Below, piece by piece: positions 54,625-63,458 of a stretch of DNA of 64,000 bases. Where the stretch lies: assembly GCF_900106995.1 (NCBI RefSeq), contig NZ_FNOK01000046.1, positions 1 to 64,000 of the forward strand, in the 5' to 3' direction. The notes below the pieces were generated by a model. It had not been told where the DNA came from and did no database searches. It saw nothing but the letters and a program-made list of their open reading frames with translations. Source of the DNA: Saccharopolyspora shandongensis (GTDB lineage: Bacteria; Actinomycetota; Actinomycetes; Mycobacteriales; Pseudonocardiaceae). Position 1 is the stretch's first letter. The number at the start of each line of letters is the position of its first letter. The position numbers and the translations under genes were made by a program.

Positions 54625-55812
54625 ATGGGTGAGCGCTCGTTCGAGCTGAGAACCGTTGCGCTCGCGGCATTCGGACCGACCCTGCTGTTCTCCACCGGCG
54701 AGGGCGCGATCATCCCGATGATCCCGCTCATCGCCGCCGACCAGGGCGCGGACCTGGGGATGCTGGGTCTGATCGCCGCCATGATCATGGTGGGGGAGCT
54801 CGTCGGCAACCTGCCCAGCGGCGCGCTGGTGCACCGCCTCGGCGAGCGGCGGGCGATGATCGGCGCCGCGATCGTGTCGGTGCTGGGCCTGGTCGGCTGC
54901 TACTTCTCGACTAGCCCGTGGATGCTGGGCGCGTCCGTGTTCCTCGTCGGCCTGTCCACGGCGGTGTTCGCGCTCGCCAGGCACGCGTACATCACCACGG
55001 CCGTGCCGTTGCGCTACCGGGCGCGGGCGCTGAGCGTGCTCGGCGGGGTGTTCCGCGGGGGCTACTTCATCGGCCCCTTCCTCGCGGTGCTGGTGCTGAT
55101 GGTGACGCCCGACAAACGGGCGGTGTTCCTGCTCCACATCGCGTTCGCCCTCGCCTCGGTGATCCTGCTGCTGTGCACGAAGGACCTCGGCACCAGCGGT
55201 GAGGGGGCCGCCGAACCCGCGCACCAGGGACTGCTCACCCTGGTGCGCCATCGCGGCGTGCTGGTGCGGATGGGCGCCTGCGCCGCGCTGATCGGCGGGC
55301 TGCGGGCGTCCCGGATGGTCGTGCTGCCGATGGTGGCGGTCGCGGCCGGGCTACCGCCGTCGACCACCGCGCTGATCATCGGCATCGCGGGCGGGATCGA
55401 CTTCGCGCTGTCCTACACGTCGGGCCAGATCATGGACCGCTTCGGCCGGATGTGGGCGGCGGTGCCGTCGATGACCGGCCTGGCCGTCGGGCACCTCGCG
55501 CTGTTCGCGGTGGACGACGTGTCGACGTTCGCGATCGTCGCGGTGTTCCTGGCGCTGGCGAACGGCACCAGCAGCGGAATCCTGATGACGCTCGGCGCGG
55601 ACCTCGCCCCGCAGCCCGGCCCCGCGCCGTTCCTCGGCGCCTGGCGTTTCACCGGCGACTTCGGGCAGGCGGTCGGGCCGGTCACCGTGTCCGGGCTGAC
55701 CGCGGTGGCCGGCATCGGGTTCGCCGGCGCGGGCATGGGCCTGCTCGGGCTGCTGGGCGCGGGCCTGCTGCTGCGCTACGTCCCGCGCTACGTCCCCCGG
55801 GCGACCGGCTGA
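54625..55812 (+). CDS. MFS transporter
   Basis: A 395-residue major facilitator with about 12 helices. GALVHRLGERRAMIGAAIVSVLG is motif A in loop 2-3; a second related loop (GQIMDRFGRMWAA) occurs in the C-terminal half. Substrate is unknown. The ATG at 54625 lies 75 bases after the second ACAD, and the spacing allows a separate promoter (TTGACC near 54587). Confidence 0.92.
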   Translation: MGERSFELRTVALAAFGPTLLFSTGEGAIIPMIPLIAADQGADLGMLGLIAAMIMVGELVGNLPSGALVHRLGERRAMIGAAIVSVLGLVGCYFSTSPWMLGASVFLVGLSTAVFALARHAYITTAVPLRYRARALSVLGGVFRGGYFIGPFLAVLVLMVTPDKRAVFLLHIAFALASVILLLCTKDLGTSGEGAAEPAHQGLLTLVRHRGVLVRMGACAALIGGLRASRMVVLPMVAVAAGLPPSTTALIIGIAGGIDFALSYTSGQIMDRFGRMWAAVPSMTGLAVGHLALFAVDDVSTFAIVAVFLALANGTSSGILMTLGADLAPQPGPAPFLGAWRFTGDFGQAVGPVTVSGLTAVAGIGFAGAGMGLLGLLGAGLLLRYVPRYVPRATG

Positions 55813-55914
55813 CCACCCGGTGTGCCGGGCCACACTACCCACCCGGCGGAGTGAGCGGCGGCACCGCAGGATGATCGAATGTCTGCGACACCACCACCGA
55901 GCCGGGGGAGACGC

Positions 55915-56559
55915 ATGGCTGCCAAGAAGTCCGTGTTGACGTCGATCGTGGCGGTCGCGCTGCTGGGCCTGATGTGGGTGGTGTTCGAGTCCGGCATCTT
56001 CGACGCGAAGGTCAGCGCCACCACCGGCCCCGCCGGGGAGCAGCTCGCCGAACTGCGCGTCGCCCCGGCGGGATCGATGGACGGCTACTCGCGCGAGCGG
56101 TTCAAGCACTGGACCACGAAGCCGGAAGCCGGGAAGAACTGCAACACCCGCGAGGCGGTGCTGGCGCGGGACGGCCAGAACGTCCGCACCAACAACGCCT
56201 GCGAGGCCACCTCCGGCACGTGGACCAGCGCCTACAACGGCCAGCAGCTGACCGATCCGTCGGCGATCGACATCGACCACATGGTGCCGCTGGCGAACGC
56301 CTGGCGCAGCGGCGCGAACAAGTGGGACGACCAGCGCCGCGAGCAGTTCGCCAACGACATGCAGCTGCCGCAGCTGGTGGCCGCCGACGCGAGTTCCAAC
56401 CGCAGCAAGGGCGACCAGGACCCGTCCCAGTGGAAGCCGGAACGCGCGAACTGGTGCAGCTACGCGACGAGCTGGATCACGGTCAAGCGCGCCTACGACC
56501 TGACGGTCACCGAACAGGAGCAGAAGGCGCTCCAGGAAATGCTCGCGACCTGCGGCTGA
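55915..56559 (+). CDS. Secreted HNH nuclease (DUF1524 type)
   Basis: A 214-residue exported protein: one N-terminal hydrophobic segment (about residues 5-24) then a DUF1524/GmrSD-C-like HNH domain with DIDHMVPLANAWRSGANKW and NRSKGDQDPSQWKP. Three Cys (NCNTRE, NACEA, NWCSYA) and one at the end suggest disulfides outside the cell. ATG at 55915 after GGGGGAG is preferred; ATG at 55879 is an alternative. It is a probable extracellular nuclease. Confidence 0.9.
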   Translation: MAAKKSVLTSIVAVALLGLMWVVFESGIFDAKVSATTGPAGEQLAELRVAPAGSMDGYSRERFKHWTTKPEAGKNCNTREAVLARDGQNVRTNNACEATSGTWTSAYNGQQLTDPSAIDIDHMVPLANAWRSGANKWDDQRREQFANDMQLPQLVAADASSNRSKGDQDPSQWKPERANWCSYATSWITVKRAYDLTVTEQEQKALQEMLATCG

Positions 56560-56601
56560 TCCACCTCAGGCGCGCGCTCATCCCGCCGAAGGGCTACAGC
56601 G

Positions 56602-56922
56602 GTGCCCGAGCCGGACCGGACCGGCCTGGACGGCTCGCTCGTCGTGCACGCCTCAGGGCTGCTCAACGCGCTGTCCGGGCTCTTCGAAACACTGTGGACG
56701 CTCGCGATGCCGGTGTCGGCCGAGACCGAGCAGGACCAGCTCTCCGATCGGGATCGCAGCATCATGCTGATGGCGGCGGGGGCGACGGACGAAGCCATCG
56801 CCCGCCGCCTCCACCTGTCCCGCCGGACCGTCGTCCGGCGGATCGCCGCGCTGCTGGACCAACTCGGCGCCACGACCCGGTTCCAGGCCGGTGTGCAGGC
56901 CGCCAAGCGCGGCCTGCTGTAG
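56602..56922 (+). CDS. Small LuxR/GerE-type HTH protein
   Basis: A 106-residue protein whose second half is a LuxR-type helix-turn-helix (LSDRDRSIMLMAAGATDEAIARRLHLSRRTVVRRIAALLDQLGATTR, about residues 46-95). The N-terminal 45 residues have no recognised sensor domain. It could be a stand-alone DNA-binding protein. GTG at 56602 starts it, 42 bases after the nuclease gene. It converges on the TRAP-TAXI operon. Confidence 0.85.
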   Translation: MPEPDRTGLDGSLVVHASGLLNALSGLFETLWTLAMPVSAETEQDQLSDRDRSIMLMAAGATDEAIARRLHLSRRTVVRRIAALLDQLGATTRFQAGVQAAKRGLL

Positions 56923-56931
56923 CGGCGAACG

Positions 56932-57909
56932 TCAGCCCGCGAGGCCCTGCTGGGCGCCCGGGTGCAGCGGGATCGGGTCGGTCTTGGTGGCGCTGTCCTT
57001 CGTGATCTCCTTGGCCGCCGGGTGCACCTGCTCCAGGTCCGCCCGCTTGTCGAAGATCAGCTTCGTGATCGCGCAGGCGTTGCCCGCCGCGAAGTCCTCC
57101 CGGACCACCAGGAGGTTCGGCACCGCGATCGTCGGCACGTCCGCGGCCAGCTTGTAGGTCGCCGCCGGGATCGTGCTCGCCTCGTAGACCGGGCTGATCT
57201 GCTGCATCGCGCCCAGTTGCGGCGTGATGTCGACGAACTTCACCGCGCCGCCCAGCGACGTCGTCAGGTCGGTGATCTCCGGGGTCGGCAGGCCGCCGGA
57301 CCAGAACAGGCCGTCGACGGTGCCGGACTTCATGCCGTCCACCGCCTTGCCCAGCGCCAGGCGCTGCGCCTGGATGTCGGTCTCCGGGTTCAGACCGGCC
57401 GCGGACACCACGCGGTTGGCGATGACCTCGGTGCCGGACTTCGGGGAACCGGTGGAGATCCGCTTGCCGCGCATGTCGGCGACGCTGTTGATGCCCGCGT
57501 CCGCGCGCACCACGACCTGCGTCGAGTTCGGGTAGATCCGGGCCAGCGCCTGGATCTTCTGCGGCTTGCCCTCGAAGCTCGCCTTGCCCTGCACCGCGTC
57601 GGCGGCGGTGTCGGCGAGGGTGAACGCGATGTCGTAGTCGCCGGCCACCAGCTGCTGGATGTTCTGCACCGACGCGCCGGTTTCCGCCGCGGTGGCGCGC
57701 AGTTTGGTGTTGTTGCTGATCAGCTGCGCGAGCCCGCCGCCGAGGACGTAGTACACGCCGCCGGTGTTGCCGGTGGCGATCGTCAACCGCCCGTCCGCCG
57801 CCTCGCAGGCGCCCGCACCCGCCTGGTTGTCCTGCACCTGCTTGCCGCCGCAGCCGGACACGACGAGCACCGCCGCCGCGGCCGCCACCAGCAATGCCTT
57901 AACCCGCAT
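56932..57909 (-). CDS. TAXI-family TRAP transporter solute-binding lipoprotein
   Basis: A 325-residue binding protein with a lipobox (VVSGC, Cys20) and the TAXI fold: IATGNTGGVYYVLGGGLAQLI, AETGASVQNIQQLVAGDYDIAFTLADTA, and KRISTGSPKSGTEVIANRV. It captures an organic anion outside the membrane for the fused TRAP permease, whose gene overlaps its start by 11 bases. AAGGAGG lies six bases before ATG. The ligand is unknown. Confidence 0.95.
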   Translation of the reverse strand: MRVKALLVAAAAAVLVVSGCGGKQVQDNQAGAGACEAADGRLTIATGNTGGVYYVLGGGLAQLISNNTKLRATAAETGASVQNIQQLVAGDYDIAFTLADTAADAVQGKASFEGKPQKIQALARIYPNSTQVVVRADAGINSVADMRGKRISTGSPKSGTEVIANRVVSAAGLNPETDIQAQRLALGKAVDGMKSGTVDGLFWSGGLPTPEITDLTTSLGGAVKFVDITPQLGAMQQISPVYEASTIPAATYKLAADVPTIAVPNLLVVREDFAAGNACAITKLIFDKRADLEQVHPAAKEITKDSATKTDPIPLHPGAQQGLAG

Positions 57910-59971
57910 CACGAACCTCCTTGATCGTTTCCCTGCGGCGCAGGACGAGCTGTGCGACGAGCCCCAGCACGCAGCAGCCGAGGCCGATGGCCACCACCGG
58001 CGGCTCCAGGTACAGCAGGCACAGCGCACCGGGCAGGAACAGCAGGCGCACCGGGAGGCGCACCGGCCCGGCCAGCCAGCCGCCGGTCACCACGCTCAGC
58101 GCGGCGACGGCCACGATGGACGCCGCCGCGACCCACAGGACGGTCAGCGGGTCGGTCTGCAGCAGCAGCGCCGATCCGTTGTCGGTCAGCACGAACGCGA
58201 TCGGCACCAGGAACGCGGGCAGCGTGTACTTCCAGGCCTGCATCATCGTGCCGGTGATCCGCCCACCGGTGATCGCCGCGGACGCCACCGCGGCCAGCGC
58301 GGTCGGCGGCGTCACCTCGGAGAGCACCGCGTAGTAGAAGATGAACATGGCCCGCTCGGCGTCGGCGACGCCGAGGGCGCCGAGCGCGGGCCCGATCACC
58401 ACCCACGCGATGATGAACGACGCCGTGACCGGCACCGCGAGCCCGAGCACGCCGACGGCGAGCGCCGAGAACACCACGGTGAGCACCAGGATCGCGGTCG
58501 GGTTGGTGGTGAGCGCCTGCGCGGCCTGGACCAGCGCGTCAGCGAGCTCCTGGCCCAGCCCGGTCTTGGTGATGGTCGAGGTGATGATCCCGGCCGCCGC
58601 GCACACCGCGACCACCGGCAGCGCGCCGCGAACCCCGGCGGAAAGCGCGTCCACGATGTCCCGCAACCACTTCAGCACCGCGGCGCCGGGGCCGCCTTCG
58701 GCCCGGACGAGCCCGGAGATCAGCGCGAACACCGCGGCGACGCCGGTCGCGTAGACGACCGCCGCGAACGGCGGGATGTCCAGGGCGAGGAACACCACGA
58801 TGATGGCCAGCGACAGGAAGTGGTACCCGCCGCGCAGCAGCAGCCGCCACGCGCTGGCGTGCTCGGTCTCGACCGCCTTGGCGCCGAAGCGGCGGGCGTC
58901 GGCCTCCACCGCGAACACGATGCCGAGGTAGTACAGCACCGTCGGGATCGTGGCCCAGATCAGCACCGTCAGGTACGAGGTCTGCAGGTACTCGGCGATG
59001 ATGAACGCGGCCGCGCCGAGCGTCGGCGGGGACAGGATCGCGCCGATGCCCGAAGCCGCCAGCAGGCCGCCCGCCTGCTCCTTCGGGTACCCGGCGCGCC
59101 GCAGGATCGGCCAGGTGATCGCGCCGAGGCTCACCGCGGTCGCGGTGCCCGAACCGGAGACGGTGCCGAGCAGGAACCCGGACAGCACCGTGGTGCGGCC
59201 GGGCGCGGTGCGGGAGCGCTTGAACGCGGCGAAGGAGAAGTCGACGAAGAACTGGCCCGCGCCGGAGGCGTTGAGCACCGCGCCGTAGATGGTGAACAGC
59301 ACGATGTAGCTGGCCGCGACGTCCAGCGGTGTGCCGTAGAACCCGCTGGCGTCGTTGTAGAGCGCGTTGATGATCTGGCTGAAGTCCACGCCCGCGTGCG
59401 CGATTCCCCAGTTCTGCGGCAGGAATCCGCCGTAGTAAGCGTAGCCGATGAACGCCGCGCAGATCACCGGCAGGATCCAGCCGGTGGTGCGCCGGGTCGC
59501 TTCGAGGGCGAGCAGGAGCAGCAGCGCGCCGGCCACGATGTCCAACGTGGACAGGCTGCCCTGCCGGTCGAGGAACGCGTCGAACCCGCCGGAGGGCACC
59601 GGGAGCACCGGGTAGAACCCGACGAGCAGCGCGATCGCCGACAGCACCCAGTCGTACCAGGCCGGGTCGTCGCGGTCGCCCTTCGGTCGGCGGCCGCCGG
59701 GCCGGTAGCAGAGGAACACCAGCGGCAGCGTGCAGCCGAGGAAGATGACCAGGTAGTACTGGTTGCCCTTGGTGAGCGGGTAGAAGACCTGCTTGAGCAC
59801 CAGCACCGCGACGGCCAGGGCGACCAGGTAGACGAGCAGGTCCGGCCGGCGGGACAACTGCCGGGCCGGGCGTTCCTCGTCGTGCGCGGCGACGATCTCG
59901 CCGACATCGGTCTGCGCGGCGCCGCGATCGGGCAGCTCGTCGTCGTGCTCAGGCCGCGTCGCCTGACTCAT
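57899..59971 (-). CDS. TRAP transporter fused permease (4TM-12TM)
   Basis: A 690-residue membrane protein that fuses the small (DctQ) and large (DctM) TRAP permease units, as usual for TAXI-type systems. Key segments are SGFLLGTVSGSGTATAVSLGAITWP, GLLAASGIGAILSPPTLGAAAFIIAEYL and VTPPTALAAVASAAITGG. About 17-18 helices are expected. It uses a sodium or proton gradient to import the TAXI-bound solute. It starts the two-gene operon behind a good promoter at 60052-60081. Confidence 0.95.
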   Translation of the reverse strand: MSQATRPEHDDELPDRGAAQTDVGEIVAAHDEERPARQLSRRPDLLVYLVALAVAVLVLKQVFYPLTKGNQYYLVIFLGCTLPLVFLCYRPGGRRPKGDRDDPAWYDWVLSAIALLVGFYPVLPVPSGGFDAFLDRQGSLSTLDIVAGALLLLLALEATRRTTGWILPVICAAFIGYAYYGGFLPQNWGIAHAGVDFSQIINALYNDASGFYGTPLDVAASYIVLFTIYGAVLNASGAGQFFVDFSFAAFKRSRTAPGRTTVLSGFLLGTVSGSGTATAVSLGAITWPILRRAGYPKEQAGGLLAASGIGAILSPPTLGAAAFIIAEYLQTSYLTVLIWATIPTVLYYLGIVFAVEADARRFGAKAVETEHASAWRLLLRGGYHFLSLAIIVVFLALDIPPFAAVVYATGVAAVFALISGLVRAEGGPGAAVLKWLRDIVDALSAGVRGALPVVAVCAAAGIITSTITKTGLGQELADALVQAAQALTTNPTAILVLTVVFSALAVGVLGLAVPVTASFIIAWVVIGPALGALGVADAERAMFIFYYAVLSEVTPPTALAAVASAAITGGRITGTMMQAWKYTLPAFLVPIAFVLTDNGSALLLQTDPLTVLWVAAASIVAVAALSVVTGGWLAGPVRLPVRLLFLPGALCLLYLEPPVVAIGLGCCVLGLVAQLVLRRRETIKEVRDAG

Positions 59972-60051
59972 GCGGTCGCCTTCCGTGCCGTTCGGCGGTA
60001 TTCGGACAAGCGCATGGCCGCCGTCCGGGCAGAAATCCCTTTTTCGGCGGG

Positions 60052-60081
60052 AATGTAACTGGGGTCACTCGTCTGGGTCAA
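60052..60081 (-). promoter_or_regulatory. Promoter of the TRAP-TAXI operon
   Basis: On the minus strand TTGACC (60081-60076) and TACATT (60057-60052) form a -35/-10 pair with an 18-base spacer. It lies about 80 bases before the permease start. The two boxes match the sigma-70-type consensus at five and four positions. Confidence 0.55.
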
Positions 60082-60158
60082 TAGGTGCGGTCGTGCGGCG
60101 GTTCCCGGATTCGCGGCCACAATGGATGATCAGGTGCGGGGCCGACGTGGGCCGGGCA

Positions 60159-61790
60159 TCAGCCGAGCAGGGCGTCGGGGTCGTGGGCGGGTTGGCCGCC
60201 GATGATGGTCGCCGCGATGCCGATCTGGTCGAGGGAATCGGTGGGAACCGCCGTCGGGTCTTCGGCCAGCACGACCGCGTCGGCGAGCTTGCCGGGGGTG
60301 AGCGTCCCGAGCTGGTGCTCCAGGAACGCGCTGTGCGCGGCGTTGACCGTGTAGCAGCGCAGCGCATCTTCGAAGGAAACCGCTTCGTGCGGGGAGAAGA
60401 CCTGCCCGTCGGCCGTGCGGCGGGTCAGCATGCGCTGGATCGCCTTCAGCGGCGCGCCGTCCGCGACCGGCCGGTCGGAGCTGCCCGCCGCCGGGATCCC
60501 GGCGGCGAGCAGGGACTGGAGCCGGTAGACCCAGTCGCGGCGTTGCGGGCCGACGTTGGCGAGCACCGCGTCGCCGAGGGTGTGGATGAAGTAGTTCTGC
60601 AGCACCGGAACGACACCCAGCTCGGCGAGCGCGCTGACGTGTTCGGGCGTGGTCACGGAGCAGTGCTCGATGCGGTGGCGGGCGTCCGAGCGCGGCCACC
60701 GGGTCAAGGCTTCCCGGTAGGCGTCGATGACGAGGCCGACCGCACGGTCGCCGATGGCGTGCGTGGCGACCTGCCAGCCCGAGCGGTGCGCGCCGATGAT
60801 CCGGTCGCGGAGTTCTTCGGGTTCCAGCTGCAGCACACCTCGGTTGCCGGGCTCGTTGGAGAACTCGTCGGTCATCGCGGCAGTGCGGCTGGCCAACGCG
60901 CCGTCGGCGAAGATCTTCACCGCGCCCAGCCGCAGCATCGGATCGCCGAGTCCGGTGGTCAACCCGAGGTCGAGGCCGAGTTCGAGCTCGTCGGTGTCGT
61001 GTCCGTTGAGTTCCCGCAGTGTTTCGTAGGCGGGCATCAGGGTCGTCCGGACGCGCAGCTTCCCTTCGCGAAGCGCGGTTTGGTAGGCGGCCAGCTCGAC
61101 CGGGCTCAGCCCGATCCAGCCGCCGCCGATGCCCGCTTCCTGGCAGGCGACGAGACCCTCGGCGACGTACCGCTGGTGCGCCGCGCCGATCGCCTCGACC
61201 AGCTCCCGGACCGCTACCGGCACCAGCAGGTCGTTGACCAGTGCCTGCGCCTGCTCCTGCAGCAGCCCGGTCGGCTCGCCTGCGCCGTCGCGCTCGATGA
61301 TCCCGCCGCGCACCTGGTCGATGCCGAACACCCCGGCGTCCTCGAGGACCAGGGTGTTCCCGACGCCCATGTGCTCGCTGCGGTGCTTCAGCCAGACGCG
61401 GTGGGCCGGGGCGATCCGGTCCAGGTCGGCGCGGCGCGGGTGCCCGCCACCGTATCCGGCGGGCTCGTAGCTGTGCCCGATCAGCCAGGCGCCGTTCGGC
61501 AGATCCGCCGCGCGGCGGACCACCCGCTGATAGATGTCGTCGAGGCTGGTTGCGTCCGACAGGTTCAACTGGGTGAGCCCGAGGCCGAAGCGACCCGTGT
61601 GCGCGTGGGCATCGTGGAAACCGGGGACGACGGTGCGACCGCCGAGATCGACCACCCGGTCCGCTTCGAGGCCGGTGGCTTCGTCGCCGACCGCCACGAT
61701 CCGGCCGCCGAGGACGCCCAGCGCGTGGGTGCGCCCCGGCTCGCCCATCGTCCACACGTGACCGTTGCGCAGGATCAGATCGATCTTCAT
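60159..61790 (-). CDS. YtcJ-like metal-dependent amidohydrolase
   Basis: A 543-residue amidohydrolase_3 (YtcJ-like) enzyme. HAHTGRFGLGL carries the HxH metal motif (HDAHAH), VKIFADGALASRTAA the bridging Lys region, and THAIGDRAV and HRIEHCSV the further His ligands; GSSDRPVADGAPL holds the catalytic Asp. It starts with ATG after GGAG. The TRAP operon on the same strand downstream and an MFS gene upstream suggest uptake and hydrolysis of an amide or ester compound. Confidence 0.93.
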   Translation of the reverse strand: MKIDLILRNGHVWTMGEPGRTHALGVLGGRIVAVGDEATGLEADRVVDLGGRTVVPGFHDAHAHTGRFGLGLTQLNLSDATSLDDIYQRVVRRAADLPNGAWLIGHSYEPAGYGGGHPRRADLDRIAPAHRVWLKHRSEHMGVGNTLVLEDAGVFGIDQVRGGIIERDGAGEPTGLLQEQAQALVNDLLVPVAVRELVEAIGAAHQRYVAEGLVACQEAGIGGGWIGLSPVELAAYQTALREGKLRVRTTLMPAYETLRELNGHDTDELELGLDLGLTTGLGDPMLRLGAVKIFADGALASRTAAMTDEFSNEPGNRGVLQLEPEELRDRIIGAHRSGWQVATHAIGDRAVGLVIDAYREALTRWPRSDARHRIEHCSVTTPEHVSALAELGVVPVLQNYFIHTLGDAVLANVGPQRRDWVYRLQSLLAAGIPAAGSSDRPVADGAPLKAIQRMLTRRTADGQVFSPHEAVSFEDALRCYTVNAAHSAFLEHQLGTLTPGKLADAVVLAEDPTAVPTDSLDQIGIAATIIGGQPAHDPDALLG

Positions 61791-62104
61791 CGTTTTCTCC
61801 GAAGTCCTTCCACCGGCCGGGAAAGCGGCACTGTGCTCCACTGTGGACTAACGTTCGCCGACGTCGGCGCCGAGCATAGCCGAACGATGCGGGCTCGGGT
61901 GAAGACCTTGTTTCCGGCCAGGATCGTCCGCTGCGCATCGCACGCGGAAAAACCAGTGGTGGATCCACCAATAGCCGCGGTTTGTTTCTCGCTTTCGCCA
62001 ATGACAGCGCCGCGCGGGGTGCTGAGCATTTCCCCATCGCATTCCGCTGCCAGGCCGAGCACGCCGTCGACGGCATCCAGTGCTCGCCCGTGAAGGGACC
62101 GCCC
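61791..62104. promoter_or_regulatory. Divergent control region with a 14-bp palindrome
   Basis: About 310 bases between the amidohydrolase and MFS genes. TGGTGGATCCACCA at 61957-61970 is a perfect 14-base palindrome, placed near the middle, and looks like a GntR- or LacI-type operator that could serve both genes. A copy of the recurrent motif TCCACTGTGGAC lies at 61837-61848. No gene is seen. Confidence 0.5.
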
Positions 62105-63424
62105 ATGCCCGAGGCGACAGCCGCCGAACCGGCCACGAAGCCGGACCGGTCCGCGGAGATCCGCCGGATCGCCCTGGCCACGTACTTCGGCACCGCGCTC
62201 GAGTGGTACGACTACTTCATCTACGGAACGGCGGCCGCCCTGGTCTTCCCGGCGCTGTTCTTCCCCGCGCTGGACCCGGTGATCGGCGTCATCGCCTCGC
62301 TGGTGACCTTCGCGCTGGGCTTCGTCGCCCGGCCGGTCGGGGCGGTGATCTTCGGCCACATCGGCGACCGCCTCGGCCGCCGGGCGGCCCTGATCGGCAC
62401 CGTGACGCTGATGGGCGTGGCCACCGGGCTCATCGGCTTGCTGCCGTCGTACCAGACCATCGGGATCGCGGCGCCGATCATCCTGGCCGTGCTCCGGCTG
62501 TTGCAGGGGATTTCGGCGGGCGGCGAGTGGACCGGCGCGGCGCTGCTGGCGATCGAGCACGCCCCACCGGAGCAGCGCGGGCGTTACGCGGCGGTGCCGC
62601 AGCTCGGCTCGCCGACGGCGACCCTGGTCTCCTCCGGCGTCTTCGCGGTGCTGACGTTGCTGCCCGAAGAGATGTTCCAGTCCTGGGTCTGGCGGGTGCC
62701 GTTCCTGGCCGCGTTCGTGCTCCTGGCCATCGCGCTGTACCTGCGGGTCAAGGTGGAGGAATCGCCGTTGTTCCGGGCGGCGCTGGCCGAGCAGAAGGAG
62801 GAGAAGCTGCCGGTGCTGGAGACGATCCGCACCGCGTGGGGCCGGTTGATCATCGGCGGCGCGGCGTACCTGGCGGGTACTGCGGCGTTCTTCGTGCTCA
62901 CCACCTTCATGATCGGCTACATCTCGAAGAGCTTGAAGCTCAGCAGCACGCTGGCGCTGAACGCGACGCTCGTCGGCGCCGTGGTCGAGATCCTGGTGAT
63001 CATCGTCGCCGGCCGCCTCGCCGACCGGATCGGCGCGGCGAAGGTGTGCGTCATCGGCGCGACGATCTCGGTGCTGGTCGCCTTCCCGGTGTTCTGGCTG
63101 GTCGACACCAAGGTCCCGGTGCTGGTGGTCGCCGGTGTGTCGCTGGGCATCGGCGCGATCTCCATCCCGTACGGGCCGATCGGCGTCGCGCTGTCGGTGA
63201 TGTTCCCGGCCCGGCTGCGCTACAGCGGTGTCGCCCTGTCGGTCGGGCTGGCGAACATCCTGGCCGGGTTCGGGCCGCTCGCCGGCACTTGGGCGCTGGG
63301 TGCGACCGGCGGGCAGTCGTGGGGACCCGCGCTGCTGCTGGCGCTGATCGCGTTCATCACGCTGGTCGGCTCCGCGGGCGCGCACCGCGTCAGCCGCCGC
63401 GCCCCCGAATGGGACGCGGTGTGA
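62105..63424 (+). CDS. MHS-family MFS transporter
   Basis: A 439-residue carrier of the metabolite:H+ symporter (MHS) group: GTALEWYDYFIYGTAAALVF at residues 27-46, FGHIGDRLGRRAALIGTVTLMG (motif A), RLLQGISAGGEWTGA, and RVKVEESPLF are diagnostic. Substrates are often mono- or dicarboxylates, betaines or aromatic acids. ATG at 62105 follows AAGGGA; GTG at 62090 is an alternative. It stands next to a TPP enzyme gene in the same direction. Confidence 0.94.
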   Translation: MPEATAAEPATKPDRSAEIRRIALATYFGTALEWYDYFIYGTAAALVFPALFFPALDPVIGVIASLVTFALGFVARPVGAVIFGHIGDRLGRRAALIGTVTLMGVATGLIGLLPSYQTIGIAAPIILAVLRLLQGISAGGEWTGAALLAIEHAPPEQRGRYAAVPQLGSPTATLVSSGVFAVLTLLPEEMFQSWVWRVPFLAAFVLLAIALYLRVKVEESPLFRAALAEQKEEKLPVLETIRTAWGRLIIGGAAYLAGTAAFFVLTTFMIGYISKSLKLSSTLALNATLVGAVVEILVIIVAGRLADRIGAAKVCVIGATISVLVAFPVFWLVDTKVPVLVVAGVSLGIGAISIPYGPIGVALSVMFPARLRYSGVALSVGLANILAGFGPLAGTWALGATGGQSWGPALLLALIAFITLVGSAGAHRVSRRAPEWDAV

Positions 63425-63458
63425 TTCCAAGCCCGGCAGCGAATGGGAGGAGCGAACG

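Noticed and set aside
57764-60058. A 764-codon plus-strand open frame antisense to the TRAP-TAXI genes
   Set aside because: It is rich in Arg, His, Gln and Gly with no domain or signal, as expected for the antisense of a GC3-rich gene. The minus-strand TRAP genes have clear family motifs and ribosome sites.
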